Shown here piece by piece: positions 8,675 to 15,962 of a DNA stretch of 36,995 bases (positions are counted from its first letter, which is position 1; the number at the start of each line of letters is the position of its first letter). The notes beneath the pieces are model-generated. The model did not search any database. It was not told where the DNA came from and saw nothing but the letters and a program-made list of their open reading frames with translations. The DNA is from Rhizobiaceae bacterium (GTDB lineage Bacteria > Pseudomonadota > Alphaproteobacteria > Rhizobiales > Rhizobiaceae): assembly GCA_016742175.1 (NCBI GenBank), contig JACVCH010000026.1:1-36995 (forward strand), in the 5' to 3' direction. Both the position numbers and the translations under genes were made by a program.

Positions 8675-8731
8675 GTTGTCATTCAACATGTTGGAGAGTA
8701 GTGCGACGGAACAGATTCAGGAGCCCGCCGC

Positions 8732-9838
8732 ATGATCCGCCCTCACCTCACACCGCTCGCCGAAACCCTGCCCGCCACCGTGCCTTTCGTCGGGCCGGAA
8801 GCGCAGGAACGGGCGCGCGGCAAGGCCTTCAAGGCGCGGATCGGGGCCAATGAGAGCGGGTTCGGGCCGTCGCCTAACGTGCAGGCCGCCATCGCGGCGG
8901 CGGCGGGCGAAATGTGGATGTATGGCGACCCGGAAAGTGCCGAATTACGCAAAAAGCTGGCTGAAAAGTACGAAGTTTCAGCCCAAAACATCGTCATTGG
9001 CGAGGGAATTGACGCGCTTTTGGGGCTGATCGTGCGACTTTGGGCCGACAAAAACGCCCCCGTCGTCACCTCGCTCGGCGCCTATCCGACCTTCAACTAC
9101 CATGTCGCGGGGTTCGGCGCGCGCCTCGTCGCCGTGCCCTACGAGGACGATCGCGAGAGCCTTTCCGCGCTGCTGGAAGCCGTGAAACGCGAGAATGCGC
9201 CGCTCGTCTATCTCGCCAATCCCGACAATCCGATGGGCACATGGTGGCCGGCGGAGGACGTCCAGCGTTTCATCGAGGCGCTGCCGGAGACGACCATGCT
9301 GGTGCTGGACGAAGCCTATGGCGAGACGGCGCCTGCGGGCACCCTGCCGCCGCTCGACGTGACGCGGCCGAACGTTTTGCGGATGCGCACCTTTTCAAAG
9401 GCTTACGGCCTTGCGGGCCTGCGCTGCGGCTATGCGATCGGCGAGGCGACGACGATCAACGCCTTCGAGAAAGTGCGCAACCATTTCGGCATGACGCGCA
9501 TGGCGCAGGTGGCCGCTGCGGCAGCGCTGGACGACGAGGATTACCTGCAAAGCGTCATCGCGCAGGTCTCTTCCTGCCGGGACAGGCTAGCGAAGATCGC
9601 GGTCGACAACGGGCTCGCATCGATTCCCTCCGCCACGAATTTCGTCGCGATCGACTGCGGCGGCGACGGCGCGTTCGCGCTTACGGTGATGCAGGCGCTG
9701 ATCGCGCGCGACGTCTTCGTGCGCAAGCCGATGGCGCCGGGGCTCGACCGCTGCATCCGCGTCTCCGTTGGACCGGCGGCCGAGATCGACATTTTCGAGC
9801 GCGAGCTACCGGCTGCGCTTGCCGAGGCGCGGGGCTGA
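8732..9838 (+). CDS. PLP-dependent aminotransferase, histidinol-phosphate aminotransferase-like
   Basis: A 368-residue fold-type I class I/II aminotransferase resembling HisC. ANESGFGPSP (39-48) is the substrate-loop region, NPDNPMGT (163-170) supplies the PLP-ring asparagine, LDEAY (192-196) the aspartate that contacts the pyridine nitrogen, and TFSKAYGLAGLRCGY the Schiff-base lysine K223. Relatives act on histidinol phosphate or on aromatic amino acids. Rhizobia often carry several HisC paralogues, and no his gene is adjacent, so the true substrate is open. The stop codon abuts the stop of the convergent small gene with no base between them. Confidence 0.85.
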   Translation: MIRPHLTPLAETLPATVPFVGPEAQERARGKAFKARIGANESGFGPSPNVQAAIAAAAGEMWMYGDPESAELRKKLAEKYEVSAQNIVIGEGIDALLGLIVRLWADKNAPVVTSLGAYPTFNYHVAGFGARLVAVPYEDDRESLSALLEAVKRENAPLVYLANPDNPMGTWWPAEDVQRFIEALPETTMLVLDEAYGETAPAGTLPPLDVTRPNVLRMRTFSKAYGLAGLRCGYAIGEATTINAFEKVRNHFGMTRMAQVAAAAALDDEDYLQSVIAQVSSCRDRLAKIAVDNGLASIPSATNFVAIDCGGDGAFALTVMQALIARDVFVRKPMAPGLDRCIRVSVGPAAEIDIFERELPAALAEARG

Positions 9839-10072
9839 TCAGCCGGCGGCGAGATCGGCGAAGAAGGCGCGGAGCCTTGTCGGCCCCTCGCCTTTCGCTT
9901 CGCTGGCGTCGATGCGGCTGACCTCCCGCGCCGCGGCCTGCTGCCGGTCGGCGTCGGCGGGGAGCCACATCAGCCAGGCGAGGAAGACCTCCTCGGGCTC
10001 CGGTTGCCGGCGCGGGACGAGTGCGGGACGCGATGATGCCGGCGTCAGGCCGAACTGGCGTGCCTGACCCAT
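9839..10072 (-). CDS. Small conserved-looking protein of unknown function downstream of gbcB
   Basis: A 77-residue acidic protein I do not recognise. Its centre reads PEPEEVFLAWLMWLP, followed by a helix-forming stretch with RQQAAAREVSRID and a C-terminal RLRAFFADLA. The ATG follows directly on the TAG stop of the GbcB-like gene, so it would be translated as the last gene of that operon. Its own stop abuts the aminotransferase stop. Tight packing and codon use like its neighbours favour a real gene. It could be an accessory or regulatory partner of the oxygenase, but nothing in the sequence proves it. Confidence 0.6.
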   Translation of the reverse strand: MGQARQFGLTPASSRPALVPRRQPEPEEVFLAWLMWLPADADRQQAAAREVSRIDASEAKGEGPTRLRAFFADLAAG

Positions 10073-11161
10073 CTACGCCTCCACCGTGACGGGGCCGAGC
10101 GGTCGCGAGCAGCAGGCGAGGATGTAACCTTCCTCGATCTCGTGATCGAGAATGCCGCCATTGTGGCTCATCTCGACCTCGCCGGCAGTCTTCATGGTCT
10201 TGCATGTGCCGCAGAGACCGAATTCGCAGGCTGCCGGGATGCGGATGCCGGCCGCGCGGGCCGTCTGGAGCACGGTCTGTCCGGGCAGGCACGGCGCCTC
10301 GACATCGGAGAGCGTAAAGCGCACCGGCTGGGCATCGGCCGGCGGTTCGGCGGCGATCTCCTCCTCGAACGGCGCCTGGATACGCTCGATCGCCGGCGCG
10401 CCGAAGCTTTCCTGGTGATAGTGCGCCATGTCGAAACCGGCCACCTCCAGCATTTCGCGCACCGCGCGCATGAACGGGTCGGGGCCACAGCAGAATATCT
10501 CGCGCTCGCGGAAATCGGGTGCGAGCAAGGGCAAGCGCACGGCGTCGATGCGGCCCATATGGCCGAACCAGCTCTCGCGGCTCGACCGCTCCTCGATCAG
10601 GAAGCCGAGCGAGAGGCCCGGCATGTGCGCGCCCAAAAGCTCGAGCTCCTTGCGAAAGATGATCTCTTCCGGCCGGCGCGCGCAGTTGACGAAGGCGACG
10701 TCGGTCTGCGGGGTGAAATCGTTCAGCCAGCGCAGCATCGACATCATCGGCGTGATGCCCGAGCCGGCGGAGATGAAGAGATATTTCGCGGCCGGATGAT
10801 TGTGCAGCGAGAAGGTGCCGGAGGGGCCGAAGGCACGGATGTGGTCGCCAGGCTTCAGATGATCGAACATCCAGCGCGTGCCGAGCGAATCCTTTTGCGC
10901 CTTGACCGTGACGGCGATGGAAAAGGGCCGCGAAGGGCTGGAGGACAGCGTGTAGGTGCGCATCAGCGGATCGGGCGCGGCGGGAAGTTCCAGCGTGATG
11001 AACTGGCCGGGCTGGTAGCGGAACCAGGTCTGACTGTCGGAGCGGAAGGTAAAGGTCTTGACGTCGGGCGCCTCGTCGACGACGCGCAGGCATTCCAGCA
11101 CCTGGAGGCGATCGTCCCAAGGGGTCATTTCGTCGAGATGTTTGTAGAGGTGGGCGGTCAT
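10073..11161 (-). CDS. gbcB: Oxygenase reductase, GbcB-like (FAD/NAD(P)H and plant-type 2Fe-2S)
   Basis: A 362-residue electron-transfer protein. The FAD-binding barrel (about 15-120) contains RTYTLSS (68-74). The NAD(P)-binding domain (about 125-245) starts with SAGSGITPM (131-139) and ends with the CCGPDPF segment. A C-terminal plant-type ferredoxin domain (about 280-362) binds 2Fe-2S through C312, C317, C320 and C350. The order FNR then ferredoxin matches GbcB, the reductase of the glycine betaine demethylating monooxygenase. It should pass electrons from NAD(P)H to the Rieske protein encoded just upstream. The GbcB assignment rests on that pairing; other two-component oxygenase reductases share the architecture. 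Confidence 0.85.
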   Translation of the reverse strand: MTAHLYKHLDEMTPWDDRLQVLECLRVVDEAPDVKTFTFRSDSQTWFRYQPGQFITLELPAAPDPLMRTYTLSSSPSRPFSIAVTVKAQKDSLGTRWMFDHLKPGDHIRAFGPSGTFSLHNHPAAKYLFISAGSGITPMMSMLRWLNDFTPQTDVAFVNCARRPEEIIFRKELELLGAHMPGLSLGFLIEERSSRESWFGHMGRIDAVRLPLLAPDFREREIFCCGPDPFMRAVREMLEVAGFDMAHYHQESFGAPAIERIQAPFEEEIAAEPPADAQPVRFTLSDVEAPCLPGQTVLQTARAAGIRIPAACEFGLCGTCKTMKTAGEVEMSHNGGILDHEIEEGYILACCSRPLGPVTVEA

Positions 11162-11193
11162 TTCTGCTCACCTCGAAGGTGGAGCCCTGTCGC

Positions 11194-11240
11194 GCCCCCC
11201 TCTGTCCTGCCGGACATCTCCCCCGCGAGGGGGGAGATCA
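11194..11240 (+). repeat. Palindromic repeat, family A, copy 1
   Basis: A 47-base unit beginning GCCCCCCTCTG and ending GGGGGGAGATCA, with an internal hairpin (ATCTCCCCC / GGGGGAGAT). It faces a second copy at 11261-11307 in inverted orientation, and two more copies occur inside glyS. The pair lies between the GbcA-like and GbcB-like genes. Confidence 0.85.
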
Positions 11241-11260
11241 CGCGGTGTCGATGACGAGAA

Positions 11261-11307
11261 TGATCTCCCCCCTTGCGGGGGAGATGGGCGGCAGCCCAGA
11301 GGGGGGC
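11261..11307 (-). repeat. Palindromic repeat, family A, copy 2 (inverted)
   Basis: The reverse complement of this 47-base stretch matches copy 1 with only a few differences in the middle. Together the two copies form a long imperfect inverted repeat with a 20-base spacer inside the 169-bp gap between the oxygenase and reductase genes. On the mRNA it would fold strongly and could reduce reductase expression relative to the oxygenase; that effect is inference. Confidence 0.85.
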
Positions 11308-11330
11308 AACTTCGAGCATAATCGTTTCCC

Positions 11331-12578
11331 TCAAGCCACCGACCGCAGAGCCGGCTTGGCATCGCCCGTCAAGCGTTCCTCGGCAAACCTGCAGTACCAA
11401 TCCACGAACTGCATGACGCCGCCCTCGTGCTCCTCCGAATACGGACCCGGTTGGTACGCAGGCGATGCAATGCCGAAGGCATTTTCCTCGACGATGCGGC
11501 GGTCCTGGTCGTTGGTTTCGGTCCAGACATGGATGAGTTCGGCAAGGTCGTAGTCGACGCCCTCGACGGCGTCCTTGTGGACGAGCCATTTGGTCGTGAC
11601 CGCAGTCTCCGTTGCGCTGATCGGCAGGACGCGGAAGGTGACGGCGTGGTCGCCGAGGACGTGATTCCAGGTCGTCGGATAGTGAAAGAGGAGGAGCGAG
11701 CCGATGCGGTCGGCCGTGACGGTGTCGGAGAGGTTCTTTTTCACCGCGCGCTTGCCGGACATCGTGTAGCTGACGGCATCGCGCAGGAGCGGCACGCGGG
11801 TGACGCGGTGCTGGCCGGTTGCGGCGATCTCGAACCGGGACGGCAGGCCCGCTGCCTCGCACTTTTGCCAATGCGCGACGATCTCGGGATCGCGTTCGGC
11901 AGCCTGGACGCCGGTGACGGTGGGAGCTTCGGGGAAGGTCTTGCACAGTTCGGGGTGGTTGCCGGCGCAGTGATAGCACTCGCGGTTGTTTTCCCAGACG
12001 AGCTTCCAGTTGCCCTTTTCGATGATGGTCGATTCGAAGGCGATCTTCGTTTCGGTCAGCCGGTGCGGCGCGAGATAGGGTTCGACCTGCGCGCGGACGG
12101 GCGCGAAGTCGGCGGGCGCGTCGGCAAGGCAGATGAAGAGATATCCGGCGACGCTTTCGCAGGCGACCGGCTTCAGGCCGAATTGCGAAGCGTCGAACCC
12201 GGCGCCCATCTGGCGGGCAAAGACGAGGCGGCCGTCGAGATCGTAGGTCCACTGATGGTAGGGGCAGACGAGCTTGGCCGCCGTTCCTTTCGCTGCCGTG
12301 CAGACGCGCGAGCCGCGATGGCGGCAGGTGTTGTGGAAGGCCCGGATCGCGCCTTTCGCGTCGCGCACGAGGACGACCGGATAGTCGCCGACCTGCACGG
12401 TGAAATAGCTGCCGGGTTTCGGCAGTTCGCAATCATGGCCGATGAAGAGCCAGTCGCGATACCAGATCAGATGGAGATCGAGCCGGTAAAACTCGGGGTC
12501 GGTGTAGAACGCCTGTTCGAGGCTGTAGCCGGGTTTGCGGCGCTGGAGCCGGTCCAGCATTTCGTTGCGCGCATCCAT
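11331..12578 (-). CDS. gbcA: Rieske monooxygenase, GbcA-like (quaternary-amine demethylase)
   Basis: A 415-residue alpha subunit of the Rieske ring-hydroxylating family. The Rieske 2Fe-2S site is C85-x-H87 (TCRHRG) and C105-PY-H108 (CPYHQW). The catalytic domain begins with NWKLVWENNRECYHCAGNHPEL, in which H203 and H208 ligate the mononuclear iron. This wording is typical of GbcA and stachydrine demethylase rather than of aromatic dioxygenases. GbcA with GbcB oxidatively removes a methyl group from glycine betaine, giving dimethylglycine and formaldehyde. The start at 12578 is preferred because AGGACAGGA lies just upstream; an ATG at 12596 would add six residues but has no ribosome-binding site. 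A cobalamin riboswitch precedes the gene, so expression should fall when B12 is plentiful. The exact substrate is unproven. Confidence 0.85.
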   Translation of the reverse strand: MDARNEMLDRLQRRKPGYSLEQAFYTDPEFYRLDLHLIWYRDWLFIGHDCELPKPGSYFTVQVGDYPVVLVRDAKGAIRAFHNTCRHRGSRVCTAAKGTAAKLVCPYHQWTYDLDGRLVFARQMGAGFDASQFGLKPVACESVAGYLFICLADAPADFAPVRAQVEPYLAPHRLTETKIAFESTIIEKGNWKLVWENNRECYHCAGNHPELCKTFPEAPTVTGVQAAERDPEIVAHWQKCEAAGLPSRFEIAATGQHRVTRVPLLRDAVSYTMSGKRAVKKNLSDTVTADRIGSLLLFHYPTTWNHVLGDHAVTFRVLPISATETAVTTKWLVHKDAVEGVDYDLAELIHVWTETNDQDRRIVEENAFGIASPAYQPGPYSEEHEGGVMQFVDWYCRFAEERLTGDAKPALRSVA

Positions 12579-12583
12579 GTCCT

Positions 12584-12604
12584 GTCCTGCCTTCATGCAA
12601 GGAC
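12584..12604 (-). promoter_or_regulatory. Hairpin that would hide the gbcA ribosome-binding site
   Basis: On the minus strand GTCCT (12604-12600) pairs with AGGAC (12588-12584), and GC (12598-12597) with GC (12590-12589), leaving one bulged T and a six-base loop. The AGGA that serves the ATG at 12578 is inside the stem. This is what an RBS-occluding expression platform of a Gram-negative B12 riboswitch would look like. The stem is short, so chance is possible. Confidence 0.4.
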
Positions 12605-12700
12605 TGAACTGGTGGAGATTTCGAAGGAGAAAGGCGCAACGGAACTATCCGCACGCGCATCCGCCCCTTGACCGCCCACCGCGATCAGTCGGTTTTCACG

Positions 12701-12891
12701 AATTCAGGCTGGTTTCCGGGCTCAGAAGCCGGTCTTCGGATCGCTCCGTCGACCTGTCGCAACACCTTCCCAGGCAAATGCCCAGTGGCTCCCGTTGCGA
12801 CGTCACTCCACTTACCGTTGCGGGGGCAGCGCCGGCTTTTCACCGGCTTCCCAATTCTCCGCCCCCATCATCCGGAGGCGGCACCTGAACT
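12701..12891 (-). promoter_or_regulatory. Cobalamin (B12) riboswitch aptamer
   Basis: Read on the minus strand, this stretch has the ordered conserved parts of the cobalamin aptamer. The closing stem is TTCAGG (12889-12884) with CCTGAA (12708-12703). Next comes CAGGTGCC, then GGGAAGCCGGTGAAAAGCCGG, then the almost invariant GCTGCCCCCGCAAC, a GCCACTGGGCA...TGCCTGGGAAGG arm, and finally GAGCCCGGAAACCAGCCTGAA, equivalent to the 3' B12 box. It lies after purD and before the GbcA-like gene, both on the same strand, about 125 bases before the start codon. The 381-bp gap (12597-12977) holds no gene; the riboswitch and its expression platform explain most of it. Binding of cobalamin is expected to turn the downstream genes off. 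Confidence 0.93.
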
Positions 12892-12977
12892 GGCTGCATT
12901 GAAGCATTCGCGCGGAGGCTTTGGAAGCTGGAATGCGACATGCGATGAGCATGGGGCGACGCGACGAAAAATCGACG

Positions 12978-14249
12978 TCAGCGTGTCTCCCGCTCAACCT
13001 CGCGCCAGCCGATGTCGCGGCGGCAGAAGCCTTCCGGCCAGTCGATCCGGTCGATGGCGGCATAGGCCTTTTCGCGTGCTTCGCGAACGGTCTTGGCCAT
13101 CGCGGTGACGTTGAGGACGCGGCCGCCATTGGCGACGATGTCGTCGCCTTTCCTGGCGGTGCCGGCGTGGAACATCTCGACTTCGCCGCCGACCTTGTCG
13201 AGGCCGCGAATGACGCTGCCCTTCTTCGGCGTCGCCGGGTAGCCTTCGGCCGCGAGCACGACGGTGAGCGCGACCTCGTCGCGCCAGCGGGCCGACATGT
13301 GGGCCAACTGGCCGTCGGCGGCGGCGTTGAGCAGGATCAGCAAATCTTCCTTCAGCCGCATCATCAGCACCTGGCATTCGGGATCGCCGAAGCGGGTGTT
13401 GTATTCGATGAGCTTCGGGCCGTCCTTCGTCAGCATCAGGCCGGCATAGAGAACGCCCGAGAACGGCGCGCCCATCTCGGCCATGCCCTTCATGGTCGGC
13501 TCGATGATCGTCCGCATCACCTCGTCGATGATGGCGGGCGTGAGGATTGGCGCGGGCGAATAGGCGCCCATGCCGCCGGTGTTCGGTCCGGTGTCGCCAT
13601 CGCCGACGCGCTTGTGGTCCTGCGCGGTGCCGAAGGGCAGCGCGGTCTTGCCGTCGCAGAGGCAAAAGAACGAGGCCTCCTCGCCTTCGAGGAATTCCTC
13701 GACGACGACTTCCGCACCCGCCTCCCCGAACCCGCCCTCAAAGCAATCGTCGATAGCGGCCAGCGCCTCGTCGAGCGTCATTGCCACCGTGACGCCCTTG
13801 CCGGCGGCGAGGCCATCGGCCTTGATGACGATGGGCGCGCCGAGCTGGCGGATATAGGCTTTCGCCTTCGGGGCGTTGTTGAAGCGCTGGTAGGCGGCGG
13901 TGGGGATGTCGTAGCGGGCGCAAAGGTCCTTGGTGAAGCCCTTCGAGCCTTCGAGACGGGCGGCGGCGGCCGAGGGGCCGAAGACGCGGATGTCGTGGCT
14001 GGCGAGCACGTCGGCGAGGCCCGCGACAAGCGGCGCTTCCGGGCCGACGACGACGAGGTCGATCGCCATCAGCTTGCAGAAGGTGGCGATGCTCTCGTGG
14101 TCGTCGAGGTCGAGCGTCACGCATTCGGCATGTTCGGCGATACCGGGATTGCCGGGCGCGGCATAAAGCTTGGTCAGCATCGGGGAGGCGGCGATCTTCC
14201 AGGCCAGCGCGTGCTCGCGTCCGCCAGCACCGATGAGAAGAATGTTCAT
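12978..14249 (-). CDS. purD: Phosphoribosylamine-glycine ligase (GARS)
   Basis: A 423-residue protein of normal PurD length, catalysing the ATP-dependent joining of 5-phosphoribosylamine and glycine in purine synthesis. The N-terminal domain starts [18 protein letters not shown] with the GARS glycine-rich loop. The ATP-grasp core has [33 protein letters not shown] and [15 protein letters not shown]. The signature RFGDPECQ is present at about residue 290. The C-terminal domain contains [22 protein letters not shown] precedes the ATG by about six bases. It is the cytoplasmic second step of the pathway and appears to be a single gene; the B12 riboswitch starts about 90 bases after its stop and serves the next gene. 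Confidence 0.96.
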   Translation of the reverse strand: MNILLIGAGGREHALAWKIAASPMLTKLYAAPGNPGIAEHAECVTLDLDDHESIATFCKLMAIDLVVVGPEAPLVAGLADVLASHDIRVFGPSAAAARLEGSKGFTKDLCARYDIPTAAYQRFNNAPKAKAYIRQLGAPIVIKADGLAAGKGVTVAMTLDEALAAIDDCFEGGFGEAGAEVVVEEFLEGEEASFFCLCDGKTALPFGTAQDHKRVGDGDTGPNTGGMGAYSPAPILTPAIIDEVMRTIIEPTMKGMAEMGAPFSGVLYAGLMLTKDGPKLIEYNTRFGDPECQVLMMRLKEDLLILLNAAADGQLAHMSARWRDEVALTVVLAAEGYPATPKKGSVIRGLDKVGGEVEMFHAGTARKGDDIVANGGRVLNVTAMAKTVREAREKAYAAIDRIDWPEGFCRRDIGWREVERETR

Positions 14250-14308
14250 GACCGCCCTCGTTTCAGCTCCAAGAGGCGGCGATAGGGGGTGGCGGAAGCG
14301 AGGTCAAG

Positions 14309-14581
14309 TCAGCGGCCGTAATGGAAGCGGCAGGCCGCGATTTCCAATGCCTGCGCATCGCCCTTGCCGGTGACCCGGTAGACCAGGCGATGCTCCTGGG
14401 TGAGACGGCGCGACCACCAGCCGGCCATGTCGTTGCGCAGGGGCTCGGGCTTGCCGAGGCCGCGGAACGGGCTGCGGCGCGCATCCTTGATCAGGGCGTT
14501 GATCTTCTCGAGGGTTTCCCGGTCGTGGGATTGCCAATGAAGATAGTCGTCCCAGGATCGTCCGGAGAAGATGACGATCAC
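14309..14581 (-). CDS. yoeB: Toxin of the Txe/YoeB family (ribosome-dependent mRNA endonuclease)
   Basis: A 90-residue RelE-superfamily toxin closely matching YoeB. GKPEPL places the catalytic glutamate at residue 46, WWSRRLTQEHRLVYRV carries R65, and the C-terminal CRFHYGR supplies the histidine-tyrosine pair (H87, Y88; H83, Y84 in E. coli). All active-site residues are kept, so it is probably functional. YoeB cleaves mRNA in the ribosomal A site when freed from its antitoxin. The start is GTG, overlapping the antitoxin stop in GTGA, so the toxin depends on antitoxin translation. Confidence 0.92.
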   Translation of the reverse strand: MIVIFSGRSWDDYLHWQSHDRETLEKINALIKDARRSPFRGLGKPEPLRNDMAGWWSRRLTQEHRLVYRVTGKGDAQALEIAACRFHYGR

Positions 14582-14832
14582 GGCTCGATGAGCTCGCGCT
14601 CAAATCCCTTGCCTGCGTCGAGCTCGGCCATGGACGCGCGCAGGCGCTCGGCGTTGGCGGGCGAGGACAGGAGATGCAGCGTCTCCTGCATTCCCTCCCA
14701 TTCCGACAAGGGCATGACGACGACCGGCTCGCGGTTGCGGCGGGTGACGATGAGCTTGTCGCGATCGTCAAGCACCTTCTCGATGTAGCGGGCGATGTTG
14801 GCGCGGAACTCGGTGAGATTGGCGACGATCAT
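14578..14832 (-). CDS. yefM: Antitoxin of the Phd/YefM family
   Basis: An 84-residue protein. The N-terminal half (VANLTEFRANIARYIEKV, then DKLIVTRRNREPVVVMPLSEWEGM) is the DNA-binding and dimerisation fold of Phd/YefM antitoxins. The C-terminal part (about 55-84, ending in GFERELIEP) is the flexible segment that wraps the toxin. The ATG at 14832 has GGAGG upstream; a further upstream ATG at 14886 is rejected because it has no such site and lies before the operator. It neutralises the YoeB-like toxin and should repress its own promoter through the palindrome at 14853-14872. Confidence 0.92.
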   Translation of the reverse strand: MIVANLTEFRANIARYIEKVLDDRDKLIVTRRNREPVVVMPLSEWEGMQETLHLLSSPANAERLRASMAELDAGKGFERELIEP

Positions 14833-14852
14833 GGTGGCGGCCTCCGATGGAA

Positions 14853-14886
14853 ATGTACATATAGTCGTACATCCGGAATTGCGCAA
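14853..14886 (-). promoter_or_regulatory. Promoter and operator of the yefM-yoeB pair
   Basis: On the minus strand TTGCGC (14886-14881) and TATATG (14863-14858) stand 17 bases apart, a reasonable -35/-10 pair. The -10 box is embedded in a palindromic element made of TGTACA (14854-14859) and TGTACG (14871-14866 read on the minus strand). TGTACA is the known core recognised by YefM in E. coli. Binding there would block the polymerase, giving autoregulation. Confidence 0.7.
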
Positions 14887-14930
14887 ACGGATTGCTTGAC
14901 GCTGCCGGCCTGCCCTGCCAATCGAAGGCG

Positions 14931-15902
14931 ATGGAAACGATCCAATCCAAAGGCGCGCGCGGGCGCGTGGCCGATGCGCCGTCGGGCCACTGGGTCTATC
15001 GCGCGCTGCCGCAGGGGCTGTGGCCCTATGCGCAGTTGGCGCGGTGGGACCGGCCGATCGGCTGGTGGCTCCTGCTTTGGCCCTGCTGGTGGTCGGCGGC
15101 GCTGGCGGGGGCGGCGTTTTTCGACGCGGGCGATGGGGTAACCGCGCAACTGCCGTCGATCTGGCATCTGGCGCTGTTCATGATCGGCGCGATCGCGATG
15201 CGGGGCGCGGGATGCACCTATAACGACATCGTCGACGAGGACATCGACGCCATGGTGGCGCGCACGCGTTCGCGGCCGCTGCCTTCAGGTCAGGTGACGC
15301 GCCGGCAGGCCTGGGCGTTCCTGTTCGGGCAGTGCCTCGTCGGGCTGATCGTGCTCTTGCAGTTCAACTGGTTCGCGGTCGGGATGGGCATCGCCTCCCT
15401 CGGCACGGTGGCGATCTATCCGTTCATGAAACGCTATACGGACTGGCCGCAACTCTTTCTCGGCTTTGCGTTTTCATGGGGCGCGTGGATGGGCTGGGCG
15501 GCGCATTTCGGCGCCGTTTCGCTGGCGCCGGCGCTGCTTTATCTCGGGTCGATCCTCTGGGTGATCGGCTACGACACGCTCTATGCGCATCAGGACCGGG
15601 AGGACGACGCGCTGGTCGGGGTGCGTTCGACCGCGCGGCTGTTCGGCGAGAACACCAAGCCTTGGCTGGCGGCGCTCTATGCGGGCGCGCTGGCGCTGTT
15701 TGCGGCCGCGTTCGCCGTGGCGCAAGTTGCGTGGCCGGCCTATCTCGGGCTTGCTGCGGCGGCGGCGCACATGGCGCGGCAGATCGTGGTCGCCGACATC
15801 GATGACGGCGACCAGTGTCTGAGGCTGTTCAAGTCTAACTCGACGGTCGGGTGGCTGATCTTCGGCGGGTTGGTGCTGGGGAGCGTGGTGGCGGCCGTCT
15901 AA
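14931..15902 (+). CDS. ubiA: 4-hydroxybenzoate polyprenyltransferase
   Basis: A 323-residue multi-pass inner-membrane prenyltransferase. It joins the polyprenyl tail to 4-hydroxybenzoate in ubiquinone synthesis. The first aspartate-rich motif NDIVDEDIDA lies at about residues 98-107, followed by RTRSRPLPSG. The second is YDTLYAHQDREDD near residue 210, typical of UbiA rather than of haem or chlorophyll prenyltransferases. About eight hydrophobic segments are visible. The ATG at 14931 has GAAGG upstream and gives the usual N-terminus; an in-frame ATG at 14892 would add 13 residues. It is divergent from the toxin-antitoxin pair. The polyprenyl donor is likely made by the ispB product encoded at 29284-30300. 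Confidence 0.95.
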   Translation: METIQSKGARGRVADAPSGHWVYRALPQGLWPYAQLARWDRPIGWWLLLWPCWWSAALAGAAFFDAGDGVTAQLPSIWHLALFMIGAIAMRGAGCTYNDIVDEDIDAMVARTRSRPLPSGQVTRRQAWAFLFGQCLVGLIVLLQFNWFAVGMGIASLGTVAIYPFMKRYTDWPQLFLGFAFSWGAWMGWAAHFGAVSLAPALLYLGSILWVIGYDTLYAHQDREDDALVGVRSTARLFGENTKPWLAALYAGALALFAAAFAVAQVAWPAYLGLAAAAAHMARQIVVADIDDGDQCLRLFKSNSTVGWLIFGGLVLGSVVAAV

Positions 15903-15931
15903 GCAGCGCGCCCTCCGGCACTGGCGGGCCA

Positions 15932-15953
15932 CCTCCCCCGTAAACGGGGGAGG
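15932..15953. repeat. Hairpin repeat between convergent genes (family C-like)
   Basis: CCTCCCCCG (15932-15940) and CGGGGGAGG (15945-15953) pair around a TAAA loop. The preceding GGCCACCTC resembles the GCCACCTCTCCCCC part of the 62-bp repeats at 36772 and 36893, so it looks like a shortened relative. It lies between ubiA and the convergent DUF6101-like gene and could serve as a terminator hairpin, though no T-run follows. Confidence 0.6.
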
Positions 15954-15962
15954 ATCAGCGCT

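Noticed and set aside
11194-11307. Small insertion sequence or CRISPR between the gbc genes
   Set aside because: There is no transposase and no regularly spaced set of repeats with variable spacers; only two facing copies of a palindromic unit are present.
12668-13108. A 146-codon open frame on the plus strand over the purD end and the riboswitch
   Set aside because: It runs through the conserved aptamer, where base identity is explained by RNA structure, and its product resembles nothing known.
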